The notes beneath the pieces are model-generated. The model was not told where the DNA came from, made no database searches, and was given only the letters and a program-made list of their open reading frames with translations. 64,000 nucleotides of DNA from Actinomycetospora corticicola (GTDB lineage: Bacteria; Actinomycetota; Actinomycetes; Mycobacteriales; Pseudonocardiaceae): the NCBI RefSeq assembly GCF_013409505.1, contig NZ_JACCBN010000001.1:310001-374000 (forward strand). Reading direction: 5' to 3'. The position numbers and the translations under genes are program-made. Shown one piece after another: positions 1-7,993 of this stretch (positions are counted from its first letter, which is position 1; each line of letters starts with the position of its first letter).

Positions 1-313
1 CGCGGTAGGTGATGAGCGCGTACTCGGCGGCGCCGGCGTGGTCGTCGGAGATGCCGAAGAGCCGGTCGCCGACCGCCACGTCGGTGACCCCCTCGCCGAG
101 CTCGTCGACGACGCCCGCGACCTCGGCGCCCGTCGTCGAGGGCAGCGGCGCGCCGAAGTTCAGCGTGCCGGCGCGCAGCTTCGGGTCGGACGCGCTCACC
201 CCGACCGCGCGGACCGCGATGCGCACCTGGCCGGGGCCCGGGTGCGGGTCGGGCAGATCGACGATCTCGAGGACCTCGGGCCCTCCGTACTGCTCGAACC
301 GTGCTGCCTTCAT
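1..313 (-). CDS. NAD(P)H-dependent MDR oxidoreductase, quinone-reductase-like (N-terminal part only)
   Basis: The reverse strand reads MKAARFEQYGGPEVLEIVDL and continues in frame to the left edge, so about 104 N-terminal residues are present and the rest lies outside the window. The start, the PGPGQVRIAVRAVGVSASDPKLRAG-type segment and the TTGAEVAGVVDELG segment match the GroES-like domain of medium-chain dehydrogenases of the quinone oxidoreductase subgroup. The Cys/His zinc ligands of alcohol dehydrogenases are not seen, so a zinc-free NAD(P)H-dependent reductase is likely. It is divergent from the TetR gene at 382, with a palindrome in the 68-bp gap, so that TetR probably represses it. The substrate cannot be read from the sequence. 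Confidence 0.85.
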   Translation of the reverse strand, partial: MKAARFEQYGGPEVLEIVDLPDPHPGPGQVRIAVRAVGVSASDPKLRAGTLNFGAPLPSTTGAEVAGVVDELGEGVTDVAVGDRLFGISDDHAGAAEYALITYR

Positions 314-337
314 GGCTGCCCCTTCCGTCGGTCAGCA

Positions 338-354
338 ACTTATCAGTGGTAAGT
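338..354. promoter_or_regulatory. Palindromic operator between oxidoreductase and TetR
   Basis: The 17-bp sequence ACTTATCAGTGGTAAGT has inverted ACTTA/TAAGT ends. It sits between the divergent starts at 313 and 382. Size and position fit an operator bound by the adjacent TetR-family protein; binding is inferred. Confidence 0.6.
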
Positions 355-381
355 CGCTATGTCGCCGGATAGTCTGCGGGC

Positions 382-1056
382 GTGACCAAGGACGTCCTGT
401 GGCTGCGGGACCAGCCGGCGGCCGCCGGGCGGCGGGCCGAGCCGTTGAGCGTGGAGCGGATCGTCACCGCGGCGGTGGCGGAGCTCGACGAGCACGGCGC
501 CGAGCGCCTGACGATGCGGCGGCTCGCGCAGCGCCTCGACGTCACCTCGACGGCGCTCTACTGGCACGTCCGCACCAAGGAGGACGTGCTCGACCTGGCC
601 GTCGACCACGTCCTGGGCGAGGTGCCGATCCCGTCCGGCGTCGAGCCGCGGATCGCCGCGCGCGCCCTGCTGGTCGACTGGCGGGCGGCGATGCTGCGCC
701 ACCCCTGGTCGCCGGGGCTGCTCGGGCGTCCGCTCCTGGGCCCGAACGTGCTCGCGCGGATCGAGTTCCTGCAGGCCACGCTGGTGCGGGCGGGCCTGTC
801 GGGCGCCGACCTGCAGGTCGCGACGAAGCTGCTCTCGAACGTCGTCATCGGCACCGCGATGAACGACTCGTCGTGGCGCCGCCTCGACGCCCCGGCCGTC
901 ATGGTCCAGGTGCGGGACCACATCGCGGGCCGGGGCGACCTCTATCCCACGCTCGGGTCCTCGGGATTTCTCGACGACGGGTCGTCCGACGACGAGCTCT
1001 TCGAGCGCGGGTTGGACCGGGTGCTCGATGCGGTAGGGCTCAGCTCTCCGGCGTGA
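382..1056 (+). CDS. TetR-family regulator with TetR_C-type ligand domain
   Basis: This 224-residue protein has an N-terminal TetR helix-turn-helix (SVERIVTAAVAELDEHGAER, then MRRLAQRLDVTSTALYWHVR at about residues 50-70). The ALYWHV recognition helix followed by KEDVLDLAVDHVLGE is typical of the branch with the TetR_C ligand domain. The start is GTG, 68 bp from the divergent MDR oxidoreductase. It most likely binds the palindrome at 338-354 and represses the oxidoreductase, itself or both. Its 3' end overlaps the convergent ABM gene by 17 bp. The inducer is unknown. Confidence 0.88.
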   Translation: MTKDVLWLRDQPAAAGRRAEPLSVERIVTAAVAELDEHGAERLTMRRLAQRLDVTSTALYWHVRTKEDVLDLAVDHVLGEVPIPSGVEPRIAARALLVDWRAAMLRHPWSPGLLGRPLLGPNVLARIEFLQATLVRAGLSGADLQVATKLLSNVVIGTAMNDSSWRRLDAPAVMVQVRDHIAGRGDLYPTLGSSGFLDDGSSDDELFERGLDRVLDAVGLSSPA

Positions 1057-1387
1057 AGGCGACCGTCGGGCGGTAGAGGCCGGGGAACTGCGCGGGGCGA
1101 GGGGCGCTCGGGTCGCTGCCGAAGCGGGTCGCCGCCTCGCGCATCGCCGGGTTCGTGGACGCGTCACGCCAGGCCTGCTCGCTGTCCCAGCGGGCGATGT
1201 TGACGAGCTGGAACCGTGCCTCGTCGTTCACGGCCTCGTGGAGCTGCGCACCCCGGAACCCGGCTGCCGCCGCCATGATCGCCGCGAGCTGCTGCCAGCC
1301 GACCTTGAACGTCTCCACGTCCTCGCGGGCGATCTCGAAGATGTTGATGAAGGTGACGCCGTCGTCCTGTCCCGCGTTCTGGTCCAT
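1040..1387 (-). CDS. Antibiotic biosynthesis monooxygenase (ABM) family protein
   Basis: The protein is about 115 residues from ATG 1387 (MDQNAGQDDGVTFINIFEIA). It shows the ABM ferredoxin-like fold pattern: a first strand FINIFEIA, a helix through FKVGWQQLAAIMAAAAGFRG, then FQLVNIARWDSEQAWRDA. Members include small cofactor-free monooxygenases and related dimeric enzymes; no substrate is indicated. A longer reading to 1432 would run into the PAL-A palindrome, so ATG 1387 is preferred. The start codon lies inside the palindrome CCATTGACCAATGG, so expression is probably controlled there, perhaps by the divergent TetR at 1487. Confidence 0.8.
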   Translation of the reverse strand: MDQNAGQDDGVTFINIFEIAREDVETFKVGWQQLAAIMAAAAGFRGAQLHEAVNDEARFQLVNIARWDSEQAWRDASTNPAMREAATRFGSDPSAPRPAQFPGLYRPTVAFTPES

Positions 1388-1397
1388 TGACCAATGG
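1384..1397. promoter_or_regulatory. Palindrome over the ABM start codon
   Basis: CCATTGACCAATGG is a 14-bp palindrome with 6-bp arms. It covers the ATG of the ABM gene and faces the TetR gene at 1487. An operator role is inferred only from position and symmetry. Confidence 0.4.
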
Positions 1398-1411
1398 TAG
1401 GTGCTGCGCAG

Positions 1412-1451
1412 GTGAGTAGAAAGTGGGGTCATAGGCCCACTTAGTGCTCAC
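1412..1451. repeat. PAL-A palindromic repeat, copy 1
   Basis: This 40-bp imperfect palindrome begins GTGAGTAGAAAGTGGGG and ends CCCACTTAGTGCTCAC. It is one of eight copies in the window (consensus GTGAGCACTAAGTGGGGC, TATA, and the reverse complement). A small hairpin, TGGCCGGAGGCCA, follows directly. This copy lies between two 5' ends (ABM and TetR), so here it is not placed as a terminator. Confidence 0.85.
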
Positions 1452-1486
1452 CTGGCCGGAGGCCACCTCCTCTATCGTCGGCGACC

Positions 1487-2221
1487 ATGAGCGCGCCCGA
1501 GCCGACCTCCGACGAGACCCCCGCCCGGCGGCCTCGTCGGGAGCTGGTGGAGGCGCAGATCTACGAGCAGGCGACCCGGCTGTTCGCCGAACGGGGCTTC
1601 GCAGGGACGTCGCTGCAGGACATCGCCGACGCCATGGGGATGACCCGGCCGTCGCTCTACTACTACGTCAAGAACAAGGACCAGCTGCTCGCCCGGCTCG
1701 TCACCGAGATCACCGAGGCGCCGGCCGCGGCGACCGAGGAGATCGCCGCGCGCGAACTCGACGCGGTGACCAAGCTCGGCGAGCTGGTCCGGCTGATCGC
1801 GGGCCAGCAGGCGCGGCACGCGGCGCGGTTCCAGCTCGTCATCCGCTCGGAGTCCGAGCTGCCCGACGACCTCGCCGTGGCCCACCAGGCCGCGAAGCGC
1901 CGGGTGCTGGACGGGTTCGCCCGCGTCGTGGACCAGGGCATCCGCAGTGGCGAGTTCCGCCCGCGCGAGGTCCGGACGACGGCGCTCGCGCTCATCGGCA
2001 TGTGCAACTGGATCGCCTGGTGGTACCGCCCAAGCGGCGCGCAGTCGCCCGAGGACGTCGCCGACCAGATGGCCGAGATGGCGGTCGCGATGGTCGCGCA
2101 GGCTCCGGACCGGCTCCCCGAGACGCCGCGGCCCGACGATCCGGCCGCCGCGCTGAGCCTGCTGCGCCAGGACCTGGACTACCTCGAGCGCATCATCGCT
2201 ACGTCGCCGTCGAAAGATTGA
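1487..2221 (+). CDS. TetR-family regulator
   Basis: The 244-residue protein has a TetR N-terminal domain at about residues 20-75, with YEQATRLFAERGFAGTSLQD, then IADAMGMTRPSLYYYVKNKD as the recognition region. The C-terminal half is helical and ligand-binding. It starts at ATG 1487 and is followed 31 bp later by the VOC gene, so it is probably the local regulator of the VOC/small protein/hydrolase run, of the divergent ABM gene, or of both. A stem-loop at 2199-2232 spans its stop codon. The ligand is unknown. Confidence 0.87.
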   Translation: MSAPEPTSDETPARRPRRELVEAQIYEQATRLFAERGFAGTSLQDIADAMGMTRPSLYYYVKNKDQLLARLVTEITEAPAAATEEIAARELDAVTKLGELVRLIAGQQARHAARFQLVIRSESELPDDLAVAHQAAKRRVLDGFARVVDQGIRSGEFRPREVRTTALALIGMCNWIAWWYRPSGAQSPEDVADQMAEMAVAMVAQAPDRLPETPRPDDPAAALSLLRQDLDYLERIIATSPSKD

Positions 2222-2232
2222 CGCCGACGTAG
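2199..2232 (+). terminator. Stem-loop over the TetR stop codon
   Basis: CTACGTCGCCGTC (from 2199) pairs with GACGCCGACGTAG (to 2232) with one mismatch around an 8-nt loop. No T-run follows, as is common for GC-rich actinomycetes. It could terminate or attenuate transcription before the VOC gene at 2253. Confidence 0.45.
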
Positions 2233-2252
2233 ACAGCTCCTACGCTGAGGGC

Positions 2253-2885
2253 ATGGCACTGGAGCACAAGGTCCGCGGTGTCGACCACGCGGCGTTCCCG
2301 ACGTTCGATCCCGCTGGGACCGTCCGCTTCTACCGCGACGTCCTCGGCTTCCCGGTGGTGCACTCGATCTGCGCGGCGGGCTGGGGTCCGGAGAACCATC
2401 CCGACTTCATCCACTTCTTCTTCGACATCGGCAACGACGACCGGATCGCGTTCTTCTACTACTTCGGCCTGGAGCCCCAGCACGCCCATGAGCGCGGGGA
2501 CGTCTACGCCGGGTTCGGGCCGGAGGTGCCGGAGTTCTTCGTGCGGTCGCGCCACCTCGCGATCCACGTCGACGACGAGGCCGACCTCCTGGAGTACCGG
2601 CGCCGGCTCGACGACTCGCAGTGGCCGGTCGAGATGCAGATCCAGCACGAGACCATCGAGTCGATCTACACCCACGACCCCAACGGCTACATGGTCGAGT
2701 TCACCCGCGCGATGCGTCCGGTGACGCCGCAGGAGGACCTCGACGCGAACCTGACGATCGACGCGCTGCTCGACGTCGTCACCGCGCCGGACCCGTCGTT
2801 CGGGAAGCTGCTGGCCCGCAAGGCCGAGCTGATCGTCGAGCGGGCGGCCGACTGGGAAGCGGCTCGGGAAGGTGCGCAGGTATGA
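2253..2885 (+). CDS. VOC-superfamily (glyoxalase/dioxygenase-fold) protein
   Basis: The 210-residue protein has paired VOC modules. The first begins RGVDHAAFPTFD, giving a candidate metal ligand His12, and has the FYRDVLGFPVV helix/strand. The second contains SRHLAIHVDD with His101/His105, and DPNGYMVEFTRA with Glu149. The His/His/Glu pattern fits a metal-dependent lyase, isomerase or ring-cleavage dioxygenase. The unusually aromatic stretch FIHFFFDIGNDDRIAFFYYF would line the cavity. It overlaps the next gene by 4 bp (ATGA) and is co-transcribed with it and the hydrolase at 3124. The substrate is unknown. Confidence 0.8.
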   Translation: MALEHKVRGVDHAAFPTFDPAGTVRFYRDVLGFPVVHSICAAGWGPENHPDFIHFFFDIGNDDRIAFFYYFGLEPQHAHERGDVYAGFGPEVPEFFVRSRHLAIHVDDEADLLEYRRRLDDSQWPVEMQIQHETIESIYTHDPNGYMVEFTRAMRPVTPQEDLDANLTIDALLDVVTAPDPSFGKLLARKAELIVERAADWEAAREGAQV

Positions 2886-3127
2886 CCGCGCTCTACGTCC
2901 TCGACGTCCCGGAGAACACCTCGGTGGCGAAGGTGGCGGCGGAGGACCCGGCGGTGACGGTCGGGAAGATCGGCCCGTACTTCGAGATCCGGGCGGACGG
3001 TCCGATCGTCATCGACCGTCGGGCCACGGGCTGTCGGCACGCGGTCTGGTACAGCTGCGTCGCCGGGGTCGGCGGCGGGCGGATCGTGCAGCACGACAAG
3101 AACGCCCTGCAGGTCGACCCGGTATGA
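2882..3127 (+). CDS. Small conserved-looking protein of unknown function
   Basis: This is an 81-residue protein starting MTALYVLDVPENTSVAKVAA. ATGA overlaps couple it to both neighbours, the VOC gene upstream and the hydrolase downstream, which is strong evidence that it is a real gene. It has two Cys (GCRHAVWYSCVAG) and an alternating beta-strand pattern, with no signal peptide or membrane segment. The family is not recognised. Its place in the operon suggests an accessory subunit or ligand-binding partner for the VOC enzyme or hydrolase, which is inference. Confidence 0.65.
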   Translation: MTALYVLDVPENTSVAKVAAEDPAVTVGKIGPYFEIRADGPIVIDRRATGCRHAVWYSCVAGVGGGRIVQHDKNALQVDPV

Positions 3128-4374
3128 GTGCGCCCACGCGGCTCGGGGCCGGTCGGTACGTTGCGGCCGACGAGCGCCCCGCGGTCACGACGACGATCGT
3201 GCACGAGCTGACGACGGCGGACGGCGCCTCCGTCCGCGGTGTGCTCGCGACGGTGCCCGGCGCGCGGACTGTCGTGGTCCTCATGCACCCGCGTCAGGAC
3301 GTCACCCACCACCCGCTCGTCCCGCCGCTGCTGCAAGCCGGTGCTGCGGTCTGGACGCAGCACACGCGGTCGGTCAACAACGACCTCACGCTCGTGCACG
3401 AGCAGGCGCTGCTCGACGTCGCGGCCGGGCTCGCGTTCCTGCGCGACCGCGGCTTCGAGTCGGTCGTGACGCTCGGGCACTCCGGCGGCGGGACCCTCTT
3501 CGCCTTCTACGCCGAGCAGGCAGGCCTGGCCGGCGCTGACCGCATCGCGACGACGCCGGGTGGACGCCCGACGAAGCTGGGGGAGGCCCTGCTGCCCCCG
3601 GTCGACGCGGCGGTGTTCCTGGCCCCGCACCCCGGGCAGGGGCGGCTGCTGCTCGGATGCATCGACCCCTCGGTCGCCGACGAGGCCGACCCGCTCGCGG
3701 CGGTGCCGGACCTGGACCCGTTCGACCCGCGCAACGGCTTCGCGGAGCCGCCGACCAGCTCGTCCTACCCGTCCGAGTTCCTCGAGCGGTTCCGCGCGGC
3801 GCAGCGCGACCGGGTCGCCCGGATCGACGCGCGGGCCCACGCGGCGCTCGCCCGGGCTGCCGAGGCCCGCGCTGTGCACAAGCGCACGGGTGCACCCGCG
3901 GACCGTCGCCGCGCCCTGGCGCCGGAGATCATCACGGTGTTCCGCACCGACGCCGACCCGCGGTGCGTGGACCTGTCGCTGGACCCCAGCGACCGGCCCT
4001 ACGGGTCGCTGTTCGGCTCCCGGCCCGACCTCATCAACTACGGGCAGGTCGGGTTCTGCCGGCTCACGACGCCGGAGGCGTGGCTCTCGACCTGGTCGGG
4101 GCTGTCGTCGAACGCCGACTTCGTGCGGTGCGCGCCGGGCGTACAGGCACCGACGCTCTTCGTCGAGCTCACCGGTGACCAGGCCGCGTTCCCCGAGGAC
4201 TCGCAGCGCATGGTGGCCGCGCTGGGGGCATCCGACCTGACGCACGTGAGCGTGCGCGGCACCCACTTCGGGGGAGCGATCGGTCCGGACGAGCCCACCG
4301 GCAACGAGCTCGCGGCCCGACAGATCGTCGACTGGCTCGCCCAGCGACACGAGCTCGCGCCGTCGCAGGGGTGA
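3124..4374 (+). CDS. Alpha/beta-hydrolase-fold enzyme
   Basis: The 416-residue protein has the nucleophile elbow GHSGGGTLFAFY with Ser120, preceded by strands VVVLMHPRQD and VVTLGHSGGG. A C-terminal TLFVELTGDQAAFPEDSQRM segment should carry the acid, and VRGTHFGG carries the likely catalytic His. A long insertion (about residues 150-310, rich in Arg/Ala/Asp) forms a lid-like region larger than in small hydrolases. The ATGA overlap with the gene before it makes it the last gene of the TetR/VOC/small protein/hydrolase run. An esterase or C-C hydrolase role is possible; the substrate is not evident. Confidence 0.8.
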   Translation: MSAPTRLGAGRYVAADERPAVTTTIVHELTTADGASVRGVLATVPGARTVVVLMHPRQDVTHHPLVPPLLQAGAAVWTQHTRSVNNDLTLVHEQALLDVAAGLAFLRDRGFESVVTLGHSGGGTLFAFYAEQAGLAGADRIATTPGGRPTKLGEALLPPVDAAVFLAPHPGQGRLLLGCIDPSVADEADPLAAVPDLDPFDPRNGFAEPPTSSSYPSEFLERFRAAQRDRVARIDARAHAALARAAEARAVHKRTGAPADRRRALAPEIITVFRTDADPRCVDLSLDPSDRPYGSLFGSRPDLINYGQVGFCRLTTPEAWLSTWSGLSSNADFVRCAPGVQAPTLFVELTGDQAAFPEDSQRMVAALGASDLTHVSVRGTHFGGAIGPDEPTGNELAARQIVDWLAQRHELAPSQG

Positions 4375-4445
4375 ACCCGGTCCGGATCGTGCCGAGAGGA
4401 CGACGATGTCCGGCCACGGCCGACCCGTCGTCGGGAAGCGCGCGA

Positions 4446-4470
4446 GAACCTAGGAAGAATCCCTAGGTTC
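4446..4470. promoter_or_regulatory. Perfect hairpin/palindrome upstream of secreted protein gene
   Basis: GAACCTAGG at 4446-4454 pairs exactly with CCTAGGTTC at 4462-4470 around a 7-nt loop. It lies 72 bp after the hydrolase stop and 112 bp before the next start. It could end the upstream operon or be an operator for the secreted-protein gene. Confidence 0.5.
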
Positions 4471-4581
4471 CGTGCGGAGATCCTTCCGCAGACTGCGTGC
4501 GCATCGCTGCACCGAACCCGGTGATGCCGAGGTCGTACGGGGACGCCTTGAATGACTCGACGTCTTGGGGGCGTACGAAGC

Positions 4582-6033
4582 ATGGCTGCCTGGAACCCGG
4601 TCCGGACCCGGACCGCGATGGGGCTGAGCGCCCTGGTGCTCGCCGCCGCGACCACGGCGGGCCTCCCGCTGGTCGCGATGGGCGAGACGTGCACCGCGGT
4701 CGAGGGGCGGGCGGTCTGCACGGCGGGCGACGGCACGCAGGCCGACGCCCGTGGCGCCGGCACCGGAGGGCCGTCGGCGGGGTCGAGCCGCGCCACAACT
4801 GGCAGCGCTGCCTCCGGGTCGGCCACCGACTCCGGAACGAGCGGCGGCGCGGGGTCCTCGGGCGCGGGGGCTGCGACCTACGTGCCCGCGACTGCAACCA
4901 CCCCGGCCAACGCATCGGCTTCCGCAGGGGCCGGCGCGGGCAGCGGAGGCGGCCCGGCGACCGCGGCGACCGCGTCGACCTCGACGGCGCCCGGCACGGC
5001 CGCGGGAAGCGCCGCCACGAGCAAGAGCAGCGCCGGAGCCACGGCGAATCCCGACCCCTTCTACGCCAGTGGGGGTGCGGGCGCAGACGCAAGCGCAGGC
5101 GCAGTCAACGGTTCGGACCAGTCCGGCGCGGCGGGCGCAGGTAGCGCCGGCACGTTCAACGACGGCAGCCCGACCACCGCGAGCAGCAGCGGTGGCGGGT
5201 ACGGCGACAACCCCCCGCCCCCCGCGACCGCGTCGACCACCTCCTCGGGGGCGCCGGCCGCGGCGAGCGCGTCCGGGAGCAGTACCTCGACCTCGAGCAC
5301 CGGCAGCCCGACGGGGGCGGCGGCGAGCTCGGGGGCGAAGAATTCGACTGCCACGGCGTCCGCGCCGGGCGACGGCGCGCAGGCGTCGTCGACCGCCGTG
5401 GACGCCTCTCAGGCCACCTCGACCGCCTCCGGGTCATCGTCGAAGGCGGCTTCGGCAGCGTCGACGAACTCGACGGCGACGTCCGAGGCGAAGGGTGCGA
5501 ATTCGACGGCGGGGTCGGCGGCGTCGGACAGCAGCACGGCGAAGGCGACGGCGGCGGGGGACAACTCGACCGCTCGGGCGTCGGCGACGGGGAACGACAA
5601 GTCGGTGGCGTACGCGGGGAAGAACGCGACGGCGACGGCGTCGAGCGCGCAGAACGGGGCGCCCGCCTCGGTGAGCTGTGGCGGTGGGAACGCCTATGCC
5701 GTGAACCAGAACGGTCACACGTTCTGCGTGAGCGGGAAGTACTACTCGTTCACCTACGCGCCGAACAAGATCGACCTGACGCTCGACCTGCCGACCGCGC
5801 CGCCGAAGAAGTCCTCGTCGTCGTCCTCGACGGTGCAGAAGGCCTCGACCAGCACCGGGTCGTCGTCGAGCAAGGGTTCGTCGAGCAAGGACTCCTCGAG
5901 CACGAAGAGCTCGTCGTCCGGGAGCAAGGACTCGTCGTCGGGCAAGGGCTCGTCGTCGGAAAGCAAGGGGTCGGGTAGCACGAACTCGGGCAGCGGCGCG
6001 ACGAAGCTGGTGACGCTGACCAAGAAGAACTAG
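4582..6033 (+). CDS. Secreted Ser/Ala/Thr-rich low-complexity protein
   Basis: The product is about 483 residues from ATG 4582. The N-terminus (MAAWNPVRTRTAMGLSALVL, then AAATTAGLPLVAMG) is a Sec-type signal peptide. A short Cys pair follows (ETCTAVEGRAVCTAG), then about 300 residues of Ala/Ser/Thr/Gly-rich sequence. Part of this has a loose repeat of the style NSTAxAxAxGDNSxARAxAxG, resembling the solvent side of beta-roll head repeats. A compact segment around CGGGNAYAVNQNGHTFCVSG has another Cys pair, and the tail is almost pure Ser/Lys/Gly. A cell-surface or cell-wall role is inferred; the family is not identified. Its TAG stop overlaps the convergent Rieske stop within CTAG. Confidence 0.75.
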   Translation: MAAWNPVRTRTAMGLSALVLAAATTAGLPLVAMGETCTAVEGRAVCTAGDGTQADARGAGTGGPSAGSSRATTGSAASGSATDSGTSGGAGSSGAGAATYVPATATTPANASASAGAGAGSGGGPATAATASTSTAPGTAAGSAATSKSSAGATANPDPFYASGGAGADASAGAVNGSDQSGAAGAGSAGTFNDGSPTTASSSGGGYGDNPPPPATASTTSSGAPAAASASGSSTSTSSTGSPTGAAASSGAKNSTATASAPGDGAQASSTAVDASQATSTASGSSSKAASAASTNSTATSEAKGANSTAGSAASDSSTAKATAAGDNSTARASATGNDKSVAYAGKNATATASSAQNGAPASVSCGGGNAYAVNQNGHTFCVSGKYYSFTYAPNKIDLTLDLPTAPPKKSSSSSSTVQKASTSTGSSSSKGSSSKDSSSTKSSSSGSKDSSSGKGSSSESKGSGSTNSGSGATKLVTLTKKN

Positions 6034-6467
6034 GTCACGACGACGGACTGCCCCTGGATCTGCACCGGAATCGCCGGCAGGGGTCGGTCCGCCGGCCCCT
6101 GCTCCACGGCGCCCGTGGCCGCGTCGAACACGGAGCCGTGGCAGGGGCAGCTCAGGGTCGGGCCGCGGCCCGAGACCGCGCAGCCCTGGTGGGTGCAGAC
6201 CGCGCTGTGCGCCACGACGGTGCCGGCGTTCGGCCGGACGAGGGCGACCGGGGCGCCGTTCGGGCTGGTCACGACGACGGTGCCGCCCACGGGCACCTGG
6301 TCCAGCGAGGCCAGGGGACCGGGCGCCGGGACGGTGGGCGTGGTCTGCGGACCACCGCACGCCGAGAGCGCTCCGAGCCCGACCAACGCGGCCCCACCCG
6401 AGAGGCAGCCCTGCAGCAGCGGACGCCGCGCGAGCGCCGGCGGGTCGGTCGGTTCCGGTCGGCTCAT
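6030..6467 (-). CDS. Rieske [2Fe-2S] lipoprotein
   Basis: This 145-residue protein has both Rieske cluster motifs, CTHQGC and SCPCHGS, separated by about 15 residues, which bind a 2Fe-2S centre through two Cys and two His. The N-terminus has a twin-arginine-like ARRPLLQG followed by a hydrophobic stretch and LSACGG, a plausible lipobox. It is therefore probably exported folded via Tat and lipid-anchored. It is a small stand-alone Rieske protein, not a cytochrome bc1 subunit. It is translationally coupled (4-bp overlap) to the membrane esterase upstream on the same strand. The electron partner is unknown. Confidence 0.88.
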   Translation of the reverse strand: MSRPEPTDPPALARRPLLQGCLSGGAALVGLGALSACGGPQTTPTVPAPGPLASLDQVPVGGTVVVTSPNGAPVALVRPNAGTVVAHSAVCTHQGCAVSGRGPTLSCPCHGSVFDAATGAVEQGPADRPLPAIPVQIQGQSVVVT

Positions 6468-7858
6468 GATCGCACCGTAGGAGCACCTACTGCGGACGGC
6501 AGCCCGAGGCGCCCGGCCAACCACGGCAGTGCGTCGGCGAACGCGGCGTGCGCGAACTGCCACGTGTGCTTCCCGGGGCTGATGTGGACGCTGCAGGTGA
6601 TGCCGCGGGCCGTCGCCTCGGCGCACAGGGTCCGTGCCTCGGTGGCCTGTTGCCCCTGCATCGTCGCGGGGGCCGGGTCCTTGCGGCCGCCCATGCCCGC
6701 TCGCGGGTCGGCCGGTGGCGCGGTGGTCGGGGCGTGTCGAGCGGGCCGTGTGGAGGGGTTGTCGGCGAACCACCCGGCGGAGTCCGGGTACGGGGCGTGG
6801 TGGGCGAGCACCGTGGTCGGGTCGAAGGCGGCCTGCGCGGCGGCGTTCCCGCCGTAGAGCTGAGCGAGGGTCTGCTGGGCGCCGCCCGCGTTGGGCGCGA
6901 GGTCGCCCTGGATGTCCTCGAAGGCGGAGAAGGCGTCGGGCCGGGTGACGCCGAGGTCGACCGCGCACGTCCCGCCCGTCGACCAGCCGACGACGCCCCA
7001 CTGCGCCGGCGACGCATCCGCCGCGAAGTGCGCGACGACGTACGGGCGGACCTCGTCGACGAGGTGCGTGGCCGCGTTGCCCCGTGGGCCGTCGACGCAC
7101 TCGGTGTCGTTGCGGAACGAGCCGGTCGAGTCGGCGAACACGAGGATCGGCGCGAGGCCGCCGTGGGTGCGCGCGTAGGCGTCGGCGGTGACGACCGCGT
7201 CGCCGGTGCGGATCCAGTCCGTGGGCGTGGCGAACTCGCCGCCGACCATCATCACGGCCGGGAGGCTCGGCGCGTGCGGGGCGAACCACGCGGGCGGCAG
7301 GTAGACGTACTCGGTGCGGTGGGCAAAGTGGCTGACGTCGTCCGGGGTGGTCATCGGTACGACGACGCCGGTGGTGCGCGGGGTCCCGCGCATCGCGTCG
7401 ACAGCCGCGGGAGACGCCTCGTCGGGAAGGGGTGCCGCGGTGAGCTGGGCGTACGCCTCGGCCACCGTCGGGAAGTAGCCGACCCACACGTTGGCCTGGA
7501 CCCCGGCCGCGAGGAGGGCGAGCAGGAGGGTCCCGACGGCGAGGCCCCGCCGCCACCAGCCGCGCCTCACCACGGCGGCCACGAGCAGGACCAGCGCCAC
7601 GGCGGCGAGCGCCGCCCACACCCACAGCGCCACGGGCGGCGGGTCGGCCTGCAGGTCCTGGTCCCGCAACGACCACCGCGTCCCGACGACGGCGAGCGCG
7701 GCTGCCGCTGCGGCGACGACGAGCGTCACGACGACGGGCCGCGGGCGCGCGCCGCGCAGCAGCCATACCGCGAGGAGCACCAGCAGGACGGCCGCGAGAG
7801 CCTGGATCGTGATGGGGAGCCACCCCTGGAGCAGGGACACCCCGGTGCGACGGGACAT
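6464..7858 (-). CDS. Membrane-anchored esterase (mycolyltransferase/esterase D-like alpha/beta hydrolase)
   Basis: The protein is about 464 residues. Its first about 120 residues hold four hydrophobic segments (TIQALAAVLLVLLAVWLL, VVVTLVVAAAAAALAVV, VALWVWAALAAVALVLLVA, GLAVGTLLLALLAAG). An extracytoplasmic hydrolase domain follows, with EYVYLPPAWFAP, AVMMVGGEF and the nucleophile motif GWSTGGTCAVDLGV. The late PGKHTWQFAHAAFADALPWL gives the His. This matches the Esterase D/antigen 85-like family found on actinobacterial membranes. GTG 7867 is an alternative start. Activity on cell-envelope lipids is possible but not shown. The coupled Rieske gene follows. Confidence 0.82.
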   Translation of the reverse strand: MSRRTGVSLLQGWLPITIQALAAVLLVLLAVWLLRGARPRPVVVTLVVAAAAAALAVVGTRWSLRDQDLQADPPPVALWVWAALAAVALVLLVAAVVRRGWWRRGLAVGTLLLALLAAGVQANVWVGYFPTVAEAYAQLTAAPLPDEASPAAVDAMRGTPRTTGVVVPMTTPDDVSHFAHRTEYVYLPPAWFAPHAPSLPAVMMVGGEFATPTDWIRTGDAVVTADAYARTHGGLAPILVFADSTGSFRNDTECVDGPRGNAATHLVDEVRPYVVAHFAADASPAQWGVVGWSTGGTCAVDLGVTRPDAFSAFEDIQGDLAPNAGGAQQTLAQLYGGNAAAQAAFDPTTVLAHHAPYPDSAGWFADNPSTRPARHAPTTAPPADPRAGMGGRKDPAPATMQGQQATEARTLCAEATARGITCSVHISPGKHTWQFAHAAFADALPWLAGRLGLPSAVGAPTVRS

Positions 7859-7993
7859 GGGTGCCACCGTGGCGCCGGGGCCTGAGAGGACCCCGGCGGA
7901 CGGCCTCGGTCCCGGACGATCTTCAGCGGATCCACAGCTGCGGAGCCGCTCGTTCTCACGGCGCGATCACCAGTGGCGCGGACACTCGTTCGC

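Noticed and set aside
1412-1451. PAL-A as a simple transcription terminator
   Set aside because: This copy lies between two divergent 5' ends and no T-run follows any copy, so a terminator role cannot explain the whole family.
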